DNA of 64,000 bases from JAAEPI01 sp965212145 (GTDB taxonomy: Bacteria > Bacteroidota > Bacteroidia > Cytophagales > Cyclobacteriaceae). The notes under the pieces are model-generated. The model was not told the DNA's origin and ran no database searches. It saw nothing but the letters and a program-made list of their open reading frames with translations. The stretch is from contig CBDBUY010000004.1 in NCBI GenBank assembly GCA_965212145.1, forward strand, positions 310,001 through 374,000, in the 5' to 3' direction. Position numbers and translations under genes: made by a program. This document shows positions 26,802-36,448 of the stretch, one piece after another (within the stretch, counting starts at the first letter, position 1; every line of letters starts with the position of its first letter).

Positions 26802-27840
26802 TTATGGGAGTTTAATCTTCACCACCCTGCCATCTTTTCCACTGGCCCAGCCAACACCCGAGGAATGCATATCTACAGCCCAGAGATTTGCTGAGTCCAA
26901 TTGTGCCCAAGTCTGCCCTTGATCAGCCGAGTAATCCAATCCATTTGGGCCGCAGATAAACGTGAAATTTTGATCTTCCAGCTGGATGAATGAACTGCCA
27001 TAGAAAGCCCCCTTAGTTATTGGTTTCTGGGCTAGATTCCACGTTTCTCCACCGTCTTCGGTAAATGCGCAATTGTCAGTGTACTGATCAGATATCATCA
27101 AATCCCCCCCCCGTGACAAATCCCGTCTGATCATCAATAAAATCCACAGACGTCATCCCGGCCGCATCGCCTTTGACGATGGGGGTTTGGTGGGTTGTCC
27201 AGGATTTTCCGTAATCCATCGTTTTCAAAATTCGGGCGTTTCCTCCTGCTCCGGTGGCAATCCAGGCCAGGCCATTTTCTCCGGTGGTAACGCACGTGCC
27301 ACTGGCCGCAAAGCCCCCCCTCTCCCTCACCTGCGCTGGGCATTTTTTGTTGCGTCCGCTCGTGCCCAGTTTCTTCCCCCATCGGAGGTCAGCAAAATGT
27401 AGGGGTAGCTGTCAATTGCATCGCCAAAAGCAATCCCTCGCTGATCATCCCAAAAGTCCAGGCAATCCAGAAAACCCAACGAATCGGGGATGACGAAATG
27501 CTCTCTCCACTCTCGTCCATCTCTCACCTCAAAAATCCTTGACAAGGAACCAGGCCCGGCACTCATCAGGATAATTCGGTTTTCATCAAAGGGCGTGCAC
27601 ATCCCGGAACTGCAGCGTGTCGCCAGTGGGATGCTTAAATACCTCCCAGGATTTGCCACCGTCTTGTGTCCGAATAAAAGTAGCTTCATGGCCGCTTAAC
27701 CAAACTATATTTTCATCAACAATACTGATTGCCTGAAGAAGGGCTTTTGTTCCCGTTTCCTGCTCAATCAATTCAGGCTGCAAATCCTTCGGCTCAGAAC
27801 AAGCCACTACAATAAATAAAAGAAGAAGTAATTTTTTCAT
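26802..27840 (-). pseudogene. YCF48/BNR-propeller lipoprotein gene with four +1 homopolymer frameshifts
   Basis: Four consecutive minus-strand pieces in changing frames together encode one protein. It starts MKKLLLLLFIVVACSEP (lipobox VVAC), followed by propeller repeats such as TQDGGKSWEVF, TSDGGRNWA, TMDYGKSWTTH and TEDGGETWN, and ends GWASGKDGRVVKIKLP. Deleting one base from each of four runs, GGG at 27591-27593, T6 at 27343-27348, C7 at 27314-27320 and C9 at 27104-27112 (plus-strand letters), restores one frame. The span of 1039 nt then becomes exactly 345 codons, the expected size for these proteins. The family resembles photosystem II assembly factor-like beta-propellers and oxidoreductase-annotated proteins. 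Slippage decay, phase variation or read errors could all produce the pattern. Confidence 0.85.
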
Positions 27841-27852
27841 ATCCTAAAATTC

Positions 27853-28869
27853 TTAATCCACGACATATCGCTCCCATTTGTCCAGAACAGCTCGGAAGTC
27901 TTCAGGTAGATCAGAATCAAACTGCACGTGCTTTTTGGTGATTGGATGGATAAACCCCAGAGTCTTTGCGTGAAGGGCCTGACGAGGGATCAGCTTGAAA
28001 CAGTTCTGGACGAACTGTTTGTATTTAGTGAAGACTGTCCCCTTCAGGACTTCATTGCCTCCGTATGTCGCATCATTGAACAATGTGTGCCCGATGTGCT
28101 TCATGTGCGCTCGAATCTGATGCGTGCGTCCGGTTTCAAGATTGCATTGAATCAGGCTCACATATCTCAGGGCCTTAAGCACCTTATAATGTGTGATGGC
28201 TACCTTCCCAAAGTCGCCCTCAGGAAAGCATGCTGTCACTCTCCGATCCTTCAAACTCCTCCCAACATTCACATTGATCGTACCTTCCTCCTCTTCAGGT
28301 TCACCCCAGACGAGCGCATAATACGTCCGCTCTATCGAGTGATCAAAAAATTGCTTCGCAAGCCCATTCATAGCTGCTTCCGTTTTGGCAATGACCAACA
28401 GTCCGGAAGTGTCTTTATCAATTCGATGGACTAGCCCAGGTCGACCATCATTTCCCTCCATCTCCGGAAGGTTCTTGAAATGATATGCCAGCGCATTCAC
28501 CAATGTGCCTGTCCAGTTTTGATAAGCCGGGTGGACGACCATGCCGGCTTCCTTATTCACCACCAAAATATGATCGTCCTCAAAAACGATATTCAAAGGA
28601 ATGTCCTCGGGCACTACTTCTTCATCTCTGGGCGGTTGAGTCAGATAAATATGGATGCTGTCACCAGGATGAACTTTGTAATTTGGTTTGACAGTAGCAT
28701 CATTCACCTTGACCAGTCCGTCTTTGATACCTGATTGAAGCTTGTTTCTGGTAACATTTGGTAGTCGATCCATCAGGAATTTGTCAATTCGTAACAGTTC
28801 CTGTTTAGGATCGGCCACAATGTGATGATGTTCGAAAAGTTCTTCGTCCTGTAGTTCCTCGTCTGACAT
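27853..28869 (-). CDS. rluD: RluA/RluD-family 23S rRNA pseudouridine synthase
   Basis: The 338-residue protein has an N-terminal S4 RNA-binding domain (LLRIDKFLMDRLPNVTRNKLQ) and a catalytic domain with the RluA signature PGLVHRIDKDTSGLLVIAKT, whose Asp attacks the uridine. The GRTHQIRAHMKHIGH motif closes the active site. It should isomerise uridines in 23S rRNA helix 69 if truly RluD; the exact target site cannot be read from sequence. It is divergent from the PLP enzyme at 28898. Confidence 0.9.
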   Translation of the reverse strand: MSDEELQDEELFEHHHIVADPKQELLRIDKFLMDRLPNVTRNKLQSGIKDGLVKVNDATVKPNYKVHPGDSIHIYLTQPPRDEEVVPEDIPLNIVFEDDHILVVNKEAGMVVHPAYQNWTGTLVNALAYHFKNLPEMEGNDGRPGLVHRIDKDTSGLLVIAKTEAAMNGLAKQFFDHSIERTYYALVWGEPEEEEGTINVNVGRSLKDRRVTACFPEGDFGKVAITHYKVLKALRYVSLIQCNLETGRTHQIRAHMKHIGHTLFNDATYGGNEVLKGTVFTKYKQFVQNCFKLIPRQALHAKTLGFIHPITKKHVQFDSDLPEDFRAVLDKWERYVVD

Positions 28870-28897
28870 GGCATCAAAATTACTTTAAACTTGTCGC

Positions 28898-29797
28898 GTG
28901 TTTCAGTTGCCCTCACCATTAGAAGAAATTAATCACGAGATTTTAAAGGCTCATCACGTCAAGTTGTACATCAAACGGGACGACCTGATCCACCCTGAGA
29001 TTTCTGGAAATAAATGGCGTAAGCTGAAATACAATTTTCAGGAAGCTAAATCGAAGGGATATTCAAAGATTATCACCTTCGGAGGGGCCTTTTCAAATCA
29101 TATAGCTGCCAGCGCAGCGGCGGCTAAATATTTTGAATTTGAAATCACAGGAATTATTAGAGGCAAAGAACTAAGTTCTGATTCGAATCAGACATTGAGA
29201 CAAGCAGCCAACCATGGCATGCTGTTCAGATTCGTTACCAGGAAGGAGTTTAGAGATTTAAGAAAAGACTCAAACCTCTGGATGAAGAAATTTCCAAATC
29301 ATTTTGTCATACCTGAGGGCGGATGCAATGAGGCCGGCATGAAGGGCGTATCAGAGATCATTGACGAAATCCAAATACCTTTCGATACCATCATTTGTCC
29401 GATTGGAACAGGCACAACATTCGCAGGTCTTTCAAGCCGATTGGAAACTGGCAAAGTAATGGGCATTAGCGCCCTCAAAGGAGATTTCATAAAAGATGAA
29501 ATCGCAGAATTGCATCAGAAGTTCGGTTTATCACCCATTGGTGACAGTGTTCAAACGGATTTCCATTTTGGCGGATATGGCAAAACCACTAATGTACTGA
29601 TTGAGTTTATCAATGAAATTAAAGCGCAGCTCGACATATTATTCGACCCCATTTATACAGGAAAAGCCTTCTTTGGCGTTTGGAAAATGATACAAGAGGG
29701 TATCTTTGATGGTCAGACTTTAATTTTTCTACACACTGGGGGGCTTCAAGGGATCGTAGGTTTCAATCAAAAAAGCCCTCAAAAAATTCATATTTAA
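28898..29797 (+). CDS. PLP-dependent D-cysteine desulfhydrase / ACC deaminase family enzyme
   Basis: The start is GTG 28898, chosen because MFQLPSPLEEI is the conserved family start and no ATG precedes it. The 299-residue fold type II PLP enzyme shows IKRDDLIHPEISGNKWRKLKYN with the PLP Lys, and FGGAFSNHIAA, the PLP-phosphate and substrate loop. ICPIGTGTTFAGL (phosphate cup) and FLHTGGLQG complete the pattern. Family members deaminate ACC or desulfhydrate D-cysteine; sequence alone does not separate these. The gene is shorter than the 330-340 residues of the best-studied members, as is usual for the Bacteroidota branch. Confidence 0.85.
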   Translation: MFQLPSPLEEINHEILKAHHVKLYIKRDDLIHPEISGNKWRKLKYNFQEAKSKGYSKIITFGGAFSNHIAASAAAAKYFEFEITGIIRGKELSSDSNQTLRQAANHGMLFRFVTRKEFRDLRKDSNLWMKKFPNHFVIPEGGCNEAGMKGVSEIIDEIQIPFDTIICPIGTGTTFAGLSSRLETGKVMGISALKGDFIKDEIAELHQKFGLSPIGDSVQTDFHFGGYGKTTNVLIEFINEIKAQLDILFDPIYTGKAFFGVWKMIQEGIFDGQTLIFLHTGGLQGIVGFNQKSPQKIHI

Positions 29798-29821
29798 CCA
29801 CATTTTTAGCAATTTCAAACC

Positions 29822-31414
29822 GTGAGAAATTTTTGTTATGCTGGAATCGGGATGCTTTGCCTCCTCATTGGATGTAATATCTCCGATTTGGACTTTGACA
29901 ATCTGAAAGTGGATAAGCTCCGTTCTGATTTGGCTGTGCCGTTTGGAACGGCCGCCTACACGTTTCAAGAACTGCTTGAAGACCTTGATCCCAATGAAAA
30001 TTACGAGGTAGATGAAACCACTGGAGAGATTAGATTCATATACGATCGGAGCATTAGCTATACGTTCTCAACAGATTTATTTGAAGTTCAAGACAATTCT
30101 GAAAGTACTGACCTTAATATAAACGACGCATCAGGCCCTGCTGCATTCACCCAGTCAATAAATTTTCAACAAACCTATGAGTCGCAAGAAGGTGAGGTGA
30201 TTGATTCAGTTTATCATGCGCCATCTGCCGGAGTTAGAATCACGGTTAGTTCAACCAGCACGAACACTATTGACTTCACACTCACTTTGAATGATACGCG
30301 AGATGTAAACACAGATGTGCCTTTGGCATTCACTGGTACTATTTCAGGTGGGCCAGACCAGCAAAATCAAGGGCTAGGTGGCTACAAGACGACTTTAATG
30401 GAAGTCGCAGGATTCAATGAGTACGATATGACATTGGACATTTCAGCGAACCTCGGTGCAGGAGAAGATTTTACCAACGATATGATTTCTGTTCAGATAG
30501 AATTTTTGACTCAGGATTTCGAGATACTATTTGGTAAACTGGGGAGAGATACCGTGGATTTCACAACCGAAACGGTCGACATTGATTTCTTCGATAATTT
30601 CGGGCAAGATGGAATAGAGTTCGGCGGAGCTACGATGACATTCGATGTTACCAGTTCTTTCGGTGTACCTATTGGGTTAGGTCTAGGAGGAGTTTATGGG
30701 GAAGAACCCGATGGCACTCAAACTTTCCTTACCGGTTCAGTTTTAAATAATCCCCCGGTGATAGCCAGTGCTAATTTGAATACCACGACGCTCCAGCCTG
30801 AGGCGGTTCAAAGCATTCTGGAAGTAAATTCACAAAATTCGTCCCTAAGCCGGCTACTTGGGACATCTCCTACCACTTTTGGAATTACAGTTCAGGGAAT
30901 TACCAATACTGAAAATACCAATGCGTCAAACTTCATTACACAGGATGCTCAGATAGACGCAAATATTGAACTGGAAATCCCTCTTGAAGTTTCACTTCGA
31001 GATGTCGTATATACCTTAGATTTTGACATTTCCGGTGGTGTGGATTTGACGGATATCGATTCCCTTGAATTGCGGATGATCACGCTGAATGAACTCCCAT
31101 TCAACGCGACAATGGACATGTTCATCATGACCAGCGCCGAGGATACGCTTTATCAGGTATTTGACAATCGGGTTCTGGATCAGCCATTTTTGAACTTTGA
31201 CCGGACTGTCAGGGAACCTAAAATAGCGGTAGAGGATATCCCCATTGGAGCTGCAGGTACAGAGGCGCTGAATGGAGCTGATTTGATACGAATTGTGGTC
31301 ACCATGAATTCACCGGAAACACAGACCTCAGAAGAAATTTATGTGAAACTGCTAGCAACAGCGAGATTAGAGGTGACTCTTGGTGCTAGAGGAATTTTGG
31401 ATGTGGATTTATGA
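29822..31414 (+). CDS. Large beta-rich lipoprotein of unknown function
   Basis: From GTG 29822 the 530-residue protein reads MRNFCYAGIGMLCLLIGCN, with lipobox LIGC. The chain is acidic and rich in Thr, Asn and Asp, with long strand-like stretches (TSTNTIDFTLTLNDTRD and TVDIDFFDNFGQDGIEF). No enzymatic motif is seen. It overlaps the next gene by ATGA, and similar lipoprotein/DUF5723 pairs suggest the two act together at the outer membrane. The start codon is the least certain part, because GTG was picked to keep the signal peptide. Confidence 0.72.
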   Translation: MRNFCYAGIGMLCLLIGCNISDLDFDNLKVDKLRSDLAVPFGTAAYTFQELLEDLDPNENYEVDETTGEIRFIYDRSISYTFSTDLFEVQDNSESTDLNINDASGPAAFTQSINFQQTYESQEGEVIDSVYHAPSAGVRITVSSTSTNTIDFTLTLNDTRDVNTDVPLAFTGTISGGPDQQNQGLGGYKTTLMEVAGFNEYDMTLDISANLGAGEDFTNDMISVQIEFLTQDFEILFGKLGRDTVDFTTETVDIDFFDNFGQDGIEFGGATMTFDVTSSFGVPIGLGLGGVYGEEPDGTQTFLTGSVLNNPPVIASANLNTTTLQPEAVQSILEVNSQNSSLSRLLGTSPTTFGITVQGITNTENTNASNFITQDAQIDANIELEIPLEVSLRDVVYTLDFDISGGVDLTDIDSLELRMITLNELPFNATMDMFIMTSAEDTLYQVFDNRVLDQPFLNFDRTVREPKIAVEDIPIGAAGTEALNGADLIRIVVTMNSPETQTSEEIYVKLLATARLEVTLGARGILDVDL

Positions 31415-32988
31415 AGAAGCTCTATGCCTTAATTCTATTCGTCATCTCGTTGACCTCAGTTGGTCAGACAAGCGTGTCACTACATCATTTTGGTGATCTA
31501 TCTACTTACCAAAACACAACTATAAATCCAGCCTATACGCCTGATGCAAGGATTTTCTTTGGGCTACCGGGCCTATCGGGAATTCATGCTCATTACAACA
31601 ACAAATTCAGCTACAATCAGCTTATACGTAAGGAAGGCAATGAAAACATCGTAAAAGTCAACGGAGTTATCTCTGACCTGCAAAGACAAAACTTGCTAAG
31701 TACGCATATCGGAGTTTCCCTTTTCCACGCCGGTTATAGCGTTCCGAACGGACCTGTTTTCTCCATTTTCGTGAAAGAACGAGTAGAGAGTGATTTCCTC
31801 TACCCAAAGGCACTTATGGAATTCATTTGGCAAGGAAATGGTCCTTCTCTAGGGGAACAAATTGATCTCGGTGCGATGGGCGTTTCATCCACTCATTTTA
31901 GAGAAATTGGAATTGGCATGGCGCATCAGGTCAGTCGCCAACTGCGTGTAGGTGGACGCTTCAAAATACTTCAAGGTTTTTCTAATGTAAGTACGCCACA
32001 CAACATGACAGCAAGCATTGAGGTAAACCCTCAAACCTACGCTTGGACCATGCAAACTTCTGACGTTGTTTTTAGAACTGCCGGGTTGAACAGCTACGAC
32101 GAAAGTAGTCATTTGATGTCTCCAGGGAATGGTGGTATGGCGCTTGATGTAGGATTTGAATTCATGGTCAATAGGTATCTAGGTTTTGCCGGATCAGTGA
32201 CGGACATAGGATGGATCAATTGGAAAAATGACATTGAAAGTTTCCAATATCAAGATGAAACTTTCGAGTACGATGGAGTCAATATCAAAAACATAAATGA
32301 TATGACTCAGGCCCTTCAGGATTCGCTGTTTGACCGATTCACCACAACAGAAAACAGTGACCCATACAAAACCTGGTTGCCATCAAAAGCTTACGGAAGC
32401 ATTCTTTGGAAATATACAGATCAAACGCATTTCGTAGGAACCGTGGGAATGCGCTACATCCATGGACAAATGAAAATGTTGTACGGTGGTGGGGTTCGTC
32501 AGCAATTCGGCCCATTGACTGCTACCATTAACGCGGTAAAGCTGCCGCAACACTTTTTCAATATAGGAGCAGGACTCATGGTACGAGGTGGTCCCGTACA
32601 ATATTATGTGGCTGTAGATCAGGTAGTGAATTTTTCTGCCACAGATGTAAAGGCCTTTGACATAAGAACCGGGCTGAATTTCACAATTGGTCGTCGAGCC
32701 GCGCCGGGACTTGCAGGACGAGGCGGTGCAACGTCCTTCGCCAAAGGAAAAGGACTGGGAGGCAAAACGAAGGGTGTCTCTACGGGATCATTCCTTGGCT
32801 CCAAGGTGAAAACCAAAAGGAGAGAAGGCATTTACAGCATCATCAAACGTCAGAAGAGACGTGAAGTACCTAAATCGGTGCGCCCACCGAGAATCAAAGG
32901 CAGAAAAGCACAGATTAAATCCGCCTCACCGTCTAAGCAAAAGATTCCATCGAAGACAAAACGCTCTTTAAGTCCGAAAAAGCAATAA
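31411..32988 (+). CDS. DUF5723 outer-membrane barrel protein with a polybasic C-terminal tail
   Basis: The 525-residue protein has a signal peptide (LYALILFVISLTSVGQ) and an N-terminal region typical of DUF5723 (TINPAYTPDARIFFGLPGLSGI). Alternating strands follow up to about residue 430 (IRTGLNFTIGRRA), fitting a porin-like barrel. After that the last 90-95 residues are unlike a barrel. They are Gly/Ser-rich, then strongly Lys/Arg-rich (KVKTKRREGIYSIIKRQKRR and repeated SPSKQK/SKTKR). The final 56 nt run antisense to the end of radA. Coupled to the lipoprotein gene before it. Confidence 0.82.
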   Translation: MKKLYALILFVISLTSVGQTSVSLHHFGDLSTYQNTTINPAYTPDARIFFGLPGLSGIHAHYNNKFSYNQLIRKEGNENIVKVNGVISDLQRQNLLSTHIGVSLFHAGYSVPNGPVFSIFVKERVESDFLYPKALMEFIWQGNGPSLGEQIDLGAMGVSSTHFREIGIGMAHQVSRQLRVGGRFKILQGFSNVSTPHNMTASIEVNPQTYAWTMQTSDVVFRTAGLNSYDESSHLMSPGNGGMALDVGFEFMVNRYLGFAGSVTDIGWINWKNDIESFQYQDETFEYDGVNIKNINDMTQALQDSLFDRFTTTENSDPYKTWLPSKAYGSILWKYTDQTHFVGTVGMRYIHGQMKMLYGGGVRQQFGPLTATINAVKLPQHFFNIGAGLMVRGGPVQYYVAVDQVVNFSATDVKAFDIRTGLNFTIGRRAAPGLAGRGGATSFAKGKGLGGKTKGVSTGSFLGSKVKTKRREGIYSIIKRQKRREVPKSVRPPRIKGRKAQIKSASPSKQKIPSKTKRSLSPKKQ

Positions 32989-34294
32989 CCTCTAATTGAG
33001 CTTTTTTTACGGTCTGGTTTTTTTGCTGGTGCTTGGAAATGAATATTTTTTCAAAGCCTAATTTCTCAGCTTCGAGTATTCGTGAATCGATTTGATTGAC
33101 GGATCTAACTTCTCCGCCTAACCCTATTTCCCCGGCAAAGCAAATTTTCTCGGAAATCGGCACTTCCTGAAAAGACGAGTAGATAGCTGCGCATATGGCT
33201 AAATCGATCGATGGATCCTGAATTTTCAAACCTCCTGCAATGTTCAAAAAGACATCATGCTGGCTTAGTCTCAGTCCCAATCGTTTCTCAAGCACTGCCA
33301 GCAGCATATTCATTCGCTTGGAATCATAGCCCGTGGTGCTTCTCTGAGGAGTCCCATAGGTCGCTGGACTTACCAAAGCTTGCGTTTCAATTAAAAGAGG
33401 CCTGTTTCCTTCCATTGTTGCACCGATACCAATGCCACTCATGTGACCCTCCCTCGGTAAGATCAATATTTCCGATGGATTCGTGACTTCTCTCAAACCA
33501 GAGCCTTGCATTTCGAATATGCCTAATTCGGATGTCGAGCCGAAACGGTTCTTAATGGTTCGTAAGATTCGATAAATCATGTTTCGATCTCCCTCGAATT
33601 GTAGTACCGTATCCACCATGTGCTCCAGAACCTTTGGCCCTGCTATCGCCCCGTCCTTATTAATATGACCTACGAGGAAAACCGGAACGTGCGTTTGCTT
33701 GGCATATTTCATTAGTTGTCCGGTGCACTCCTTTACCTGCGACACACTCCCGGGTGTTGCATCCAAACGATCTGAATGAAGCGTTTGTATGGAGTCAATC
33801 ACAAGCAAGTCAGGCCTGATTTTTTCAGCATTGGCAAAAACAGCGTCTAAGTTCGTTTCAGCCAATAGGTAACAAGACTCAGATTTTATCCCGATCCGTT
33901 CGGCCCGCAACTTTATTTGCTCAGCACTCTCCTCTCCTGAGACATAAAGCACCTTCTTATTGAGCCTGATGACCACCTGAAGCAATAAAGTCGACTTCCC
34001 AATTCCTGGTTCGCCACCAAGTAATACCAGCGATCCCGGAACAATTCCGCCTCCGAGTACTCGATCTAGTTCCACACTTCCTGACGGAAGTCGATTGGCT
34101 TTTATCGGATTGACATCTTGTATGAGCTGTGGAACTGCCACGACCGGCCTGAAACTCCCGACGGACTCTGTGGTTTTCCGCACCACCTCCTCCACGTAAG
34201 TATTCCACTCGTTACAAGCCGGACACTTACCTACCCATTTGGCAGATTCTGCTCCACAATTCTGACAGTAAAAGACGGTTTTTTGTTTGGCCAT
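32933..34294 (-). CDS. radA: DNA repair protein RadA
   Basis: I start at ATG 34294 (MAKQKTVFYCQNCG), giving 453 residues, the family norm. Features in order are a C4 zinc finger (CQNCG and CPACN), and a RecA-like ATPase with GGEPGIGKSTLLLQ (Walker A) and LLVIDSIQTL (Walker B). The RadA-specific KNRFGSTSE motif and a Lon-protease-like C-terminal domain follow. RadA promotes branch migration and fork repair during recombination. The 3' end overlaps the convergent DUF5723 gene by 56 nt. The 5' side diverges from glyA through a 54-bp shared promoter region. Confidence 0.96.
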   Translation of the reverse strand: MAKQKTVFYCQNCGAESAKWVGKCPACNEWNTYVEEVVRKTTESVGSFRPVVAVPQLIQDVNPIKANRLPSGSVELDRVLGGGIVPGSLVLLGGEPGIGKSTLLLQVVIRLNKKVLYVSGEESAEQIKLRAERIGIKSESCYLLAETNLDAVFANAEKIRPDLLVIDSIQTLHSDRLDATPGSVSQVKECTGQLMKYAKQTHVPVFLVGHINKDGAIAGPKVLEHMVDTVLQFEGDRNMIYRILRTIKNRFGSTSELGIFEMQGSGLREVTNPSEILILPREGHMSGIGIGATMEGNRPLLIETQALVSPATYGTPQRSTTGYDSKRMNMLLAVLEKRLGLRLSQHDVFLNIAGGLKIQDPSIDLAICAAIYSSFQEVPISEKICFAGEIGLGGEVRSVNQIDSRILEAEKLGFEKIFISKHQQKNQTVKKAQLEVIAFSDLKSVLSSMESFA

Positions 34295-34335
34295 GCTACG
34301 AATGTAAATAAGCCGCAAATATTAAGCTTGTTCGC

Positions 34336-34343
34336 TACTTTTG
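34336..34343 (+). promoter_or_regulatory. -7 element for glyA
   Basis: TACTTTTG is an exact TAnnTTTG ending 5 nt before the glyA ATG. It supports starting glyA at 34349 and not at any upstream in-frame codon. Confidence 0.6.
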
Positions 34344-34348
34344 CGGCC

Positions 34349-35620
34349 ATGCAAAGAGACCAGAAAATATTTGATCTGATTGATCAGGAAAAGCATCGAC
34401 AAGTTGAAGGCATTGAACTTATCGCCTCAGAAAATTTCGTATCTCCTCAGGTACTGGAAGCAGCCGGTAGCGTGCTGACCAACAAATACGCGGAAGGCCT
34501 TCCCGGCAAAAGATATTACGGGGGTTGTGAAGTTGTTGATGAAATTGAAGATTTAGCTAGAGATAGAGCAAAAGAACTTTTCGGAGCTACCTGGGCAAAT
34601 GTTCAGCCTCATTCGGGAGCACAGGCGAATGCGGCTGTCATGCTGGCCTTGTTGAATGCAGGCGACAAAATTCTGGGTTTTGATCTTTCGCATGGAGGGC
34701 ACCTGACTCACGGTTCGCCTGTTAATTTTTCAGGAAAACTTTACAAACCCTCGTTCTATGGTGTGAATCGAGAAACCGGTTTGATCGATTATGACACACT
34801 CGAAGAGACTGCTCGAAAAGAAAAACCAAAATTGATCATTGCCGGTGCATCGGCATATTCAAGAGACTGGGATTACGAGCGCTTCAGAGCAGTGGCCGAT
34901 GAAGTTGGAGCAATGCTCATGGCTGATATTTCTCATCCATCCGGGCTGATCGCCAGAGGGCTTCTCAATGATGCCCTGGATCATTGTCATTTGATCACAA
35001 CAACCACACACAAGACATTGAGGGGACCAAGAGGTGGCTTGATTTTGATGAGGGAGGATATGGAAAATCCTTTTGGCATTACTACTGCGAAAGGAACAGT
35101 CCGAAAAGTCAGCTCATTGCTTGATTCTGGTGTATTCCCTGGCACACAAGGAGGGCCGCTTGAGCACATCATTGCTGCAAAGGCTGTCGCTTTCGGAGAA
35201 GCATTGACAGATGACTATTTGGCTTACATCCTTCAGGTTCAGAAAAATGCTCAGGCCATGGCCAAAGCATTTGTTGACCGAGGATACGATGTGATTTCAG
35301 GAGGGACCGACAATCACCTTTTGTTGATTGATTTGAGAAACAAGAATCTCACTGGCAGAGATGCCGAGGACGCTTTGATTAAGGCAGATATCACCGTGAA
35401 CAAAAATATGGTGCCATTTGATGAAGAATCTCCTTTCGTGACTTCAGGGATGAGAGTAGGGACGTCAGCCATCACTACAAGAGGTTTGAAGGAGCAAGAC
35501 ATGGAGCGAATTGTTGGCATCATGGACGATGTACTACAGAACAAAGACGATGATGGAAAAATCAAAGCGCTCAAAGTTGAAATCAATAAATGGATGGAGG
35601 AGTATCCGCTTTTCGCTTAA
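34349..35620 (+). CDS. glyA: Serine hydroxymethyltransferase
   Basis: The 423-residue protein starts MQRDQKIFDLIDQEKHRQ. A longer open frame exists upstream (from about 34118) but runs antisense to radA and has no homology, so it is discarded. The PLP Lys is in ITTTTHKTLRGPRGG, and ELIASENFVSPQV and PLEHIIAAKAVAF are also conserved. It interconverts serine and glycine with tetrahydrofolate, feeding the glycine cleavage system encoded elsewhere here. tatC follows after 3 nt and rpiB after that. Confidence 0.97.
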   Translation: MQRDQKIFDLIDQEKHRQVEGIELIASENFVSPQVLEAAGSVLTNKYAEGLPGKRYYGGCEVVDEIEDLARDRAKELFGATWANVQPHSGAQANAAVMLALLNAGDKILGFDLSHGGHLTHGSPVNFSGKLYKPSFYGVNRETGLIDYDTLEETARKEKPKLIIAGASAYSRDWDYERFRAVADEVGAMLMADISHPSGLIARGLLNDALDHCHLITTTTHKTLRGPRGGLILMREDMENPFGITTAKGTVRKVSSLLDSGVFPGTQGGPLEHIIAAKAVAFGEALTDDYLAYILQVQKNAQAMAKAFVDRGYDVISGGTDNHLLLIDLRNKNLTGRDAEDALIKADITVNKNMVPFDEESPFVTSGMRVGTSAITTRGLKEQDMERIVGIMDDVLQNKDDDGKIKALKVEINKWMEEYPLFA

Positions 35621-35623
35621 AAG

Positions 35624-36448
35624 ATGGCGCTAGATCAGATTGGTGAGGAGAAAGAAATGTCCTTTTTGGACCATCTGGAGGAGCTCCGTTGGCACGTCGT
35701 TCGAGCGCTCATAGCCATTATCATTTTTACTGTTGCGGCATTTGTAGCCAAAAGTTTGGTGATCGACACCATTTTGATGGGGCCGTCCAAGTTGGATTTT
35801 TGGACGTACAGAAAACTGTGTGAACTAGCTGCTCTCCTTAACACTCCGGCGCTTTGCATTGACTCATTACCGTTTGAACTGGTCAGCCGAAAGCTCAGCA
35901 GCCAGTTCATGACTCATGTCACGGTCTCTTTCGCTACTGGACTTATTTTGGGCTTCCCTTATGCTTTTTGGGAAATCTGGCGATTCATCCGCCCAGGACT
36001 CTATAGCACAGAGAGAAATGCTTCTCGTGGAGCTACTTTCTTCGTGAGCTTGCTTTTCGCCATGGGAATCCTATTTGGATACTTTGTCATCGCGCCAATT
36101 TCAGTTCGATTCTTTGCAACCTATGAGGTCTATGACCAACTACAGAATCTGTTCGATTTGTCCTCGTACATTTCGTTGGTCACCATGATTGTTTTTGGTA
36201 GTGGTCTTCTTTTTCAGCTCCCAGTGATTGTTTACTTCCTGACTAAAGCCGGCCTGATAAGCTCCAGCCTGATGAGGACTTACAGAAAGCATGCAATTAT
36301 TGTAATTTTAATTCTTGGAGCCATGATCACTCCGCCTGATCCGTTCAGTCAGATTTTGATCGCGCTTCCACTGATGCTGCTTTATCAACTGAGTATCGTC
36401 ATTGCCAAAAGAATAGAGAGAAGAAAAGCCAAAGCCGAAAAGTCATGA
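35624..36448 (+). CDS. tatC: Sec-independent protein translocase TatC
   Basis: The 274-residue protein has six membrane helices. The N-terminal FLDHLEELRWHVVRA, the signal-peptide binding region, is the family hallmark, along with FPYAFWEIWRFIRPGLY. It forms the receptor of the Tat pathway for folded proteins. An insertion between helices 1 and 2 (residues about 45-85) with two Cys is larger than in E. coli and is common in this phylum. TatA is not in the window. The gene overlaps rpiB by ATGA. Confidence 0.95.
   Translation: MALDQIGEEKEMSFLDHLEELRWHVVRALIAIIIFTVAAFVAKSLVIDTILMGPSKLDFWTYRKLCELAALLNTPALCIDSLPFELVSRKLSSQFMTHVTVSFATGLILGFPYAFWEIWRFIRPGLYSTERNASRGATFFVSLLFAMGILFGYFVIAPISVRFFATYEVYDQLQNLFDLSSYISLVTMIVFGSGLLFQLPVIVYFLTKAGLISSSLMRTYRKHAIIVILILGAMITPPDPFSQILIALPLMLLYQLSIVIAKRIERRKAKAEKS

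Noticed and set aside
34118..34348. N-terminal extension of glyA to an upstream in-frame start
   Set aside because: It is antisense to the radA start region, crosses the glyA -7 element and has no similarity to serine hydroxymethyltransferase.
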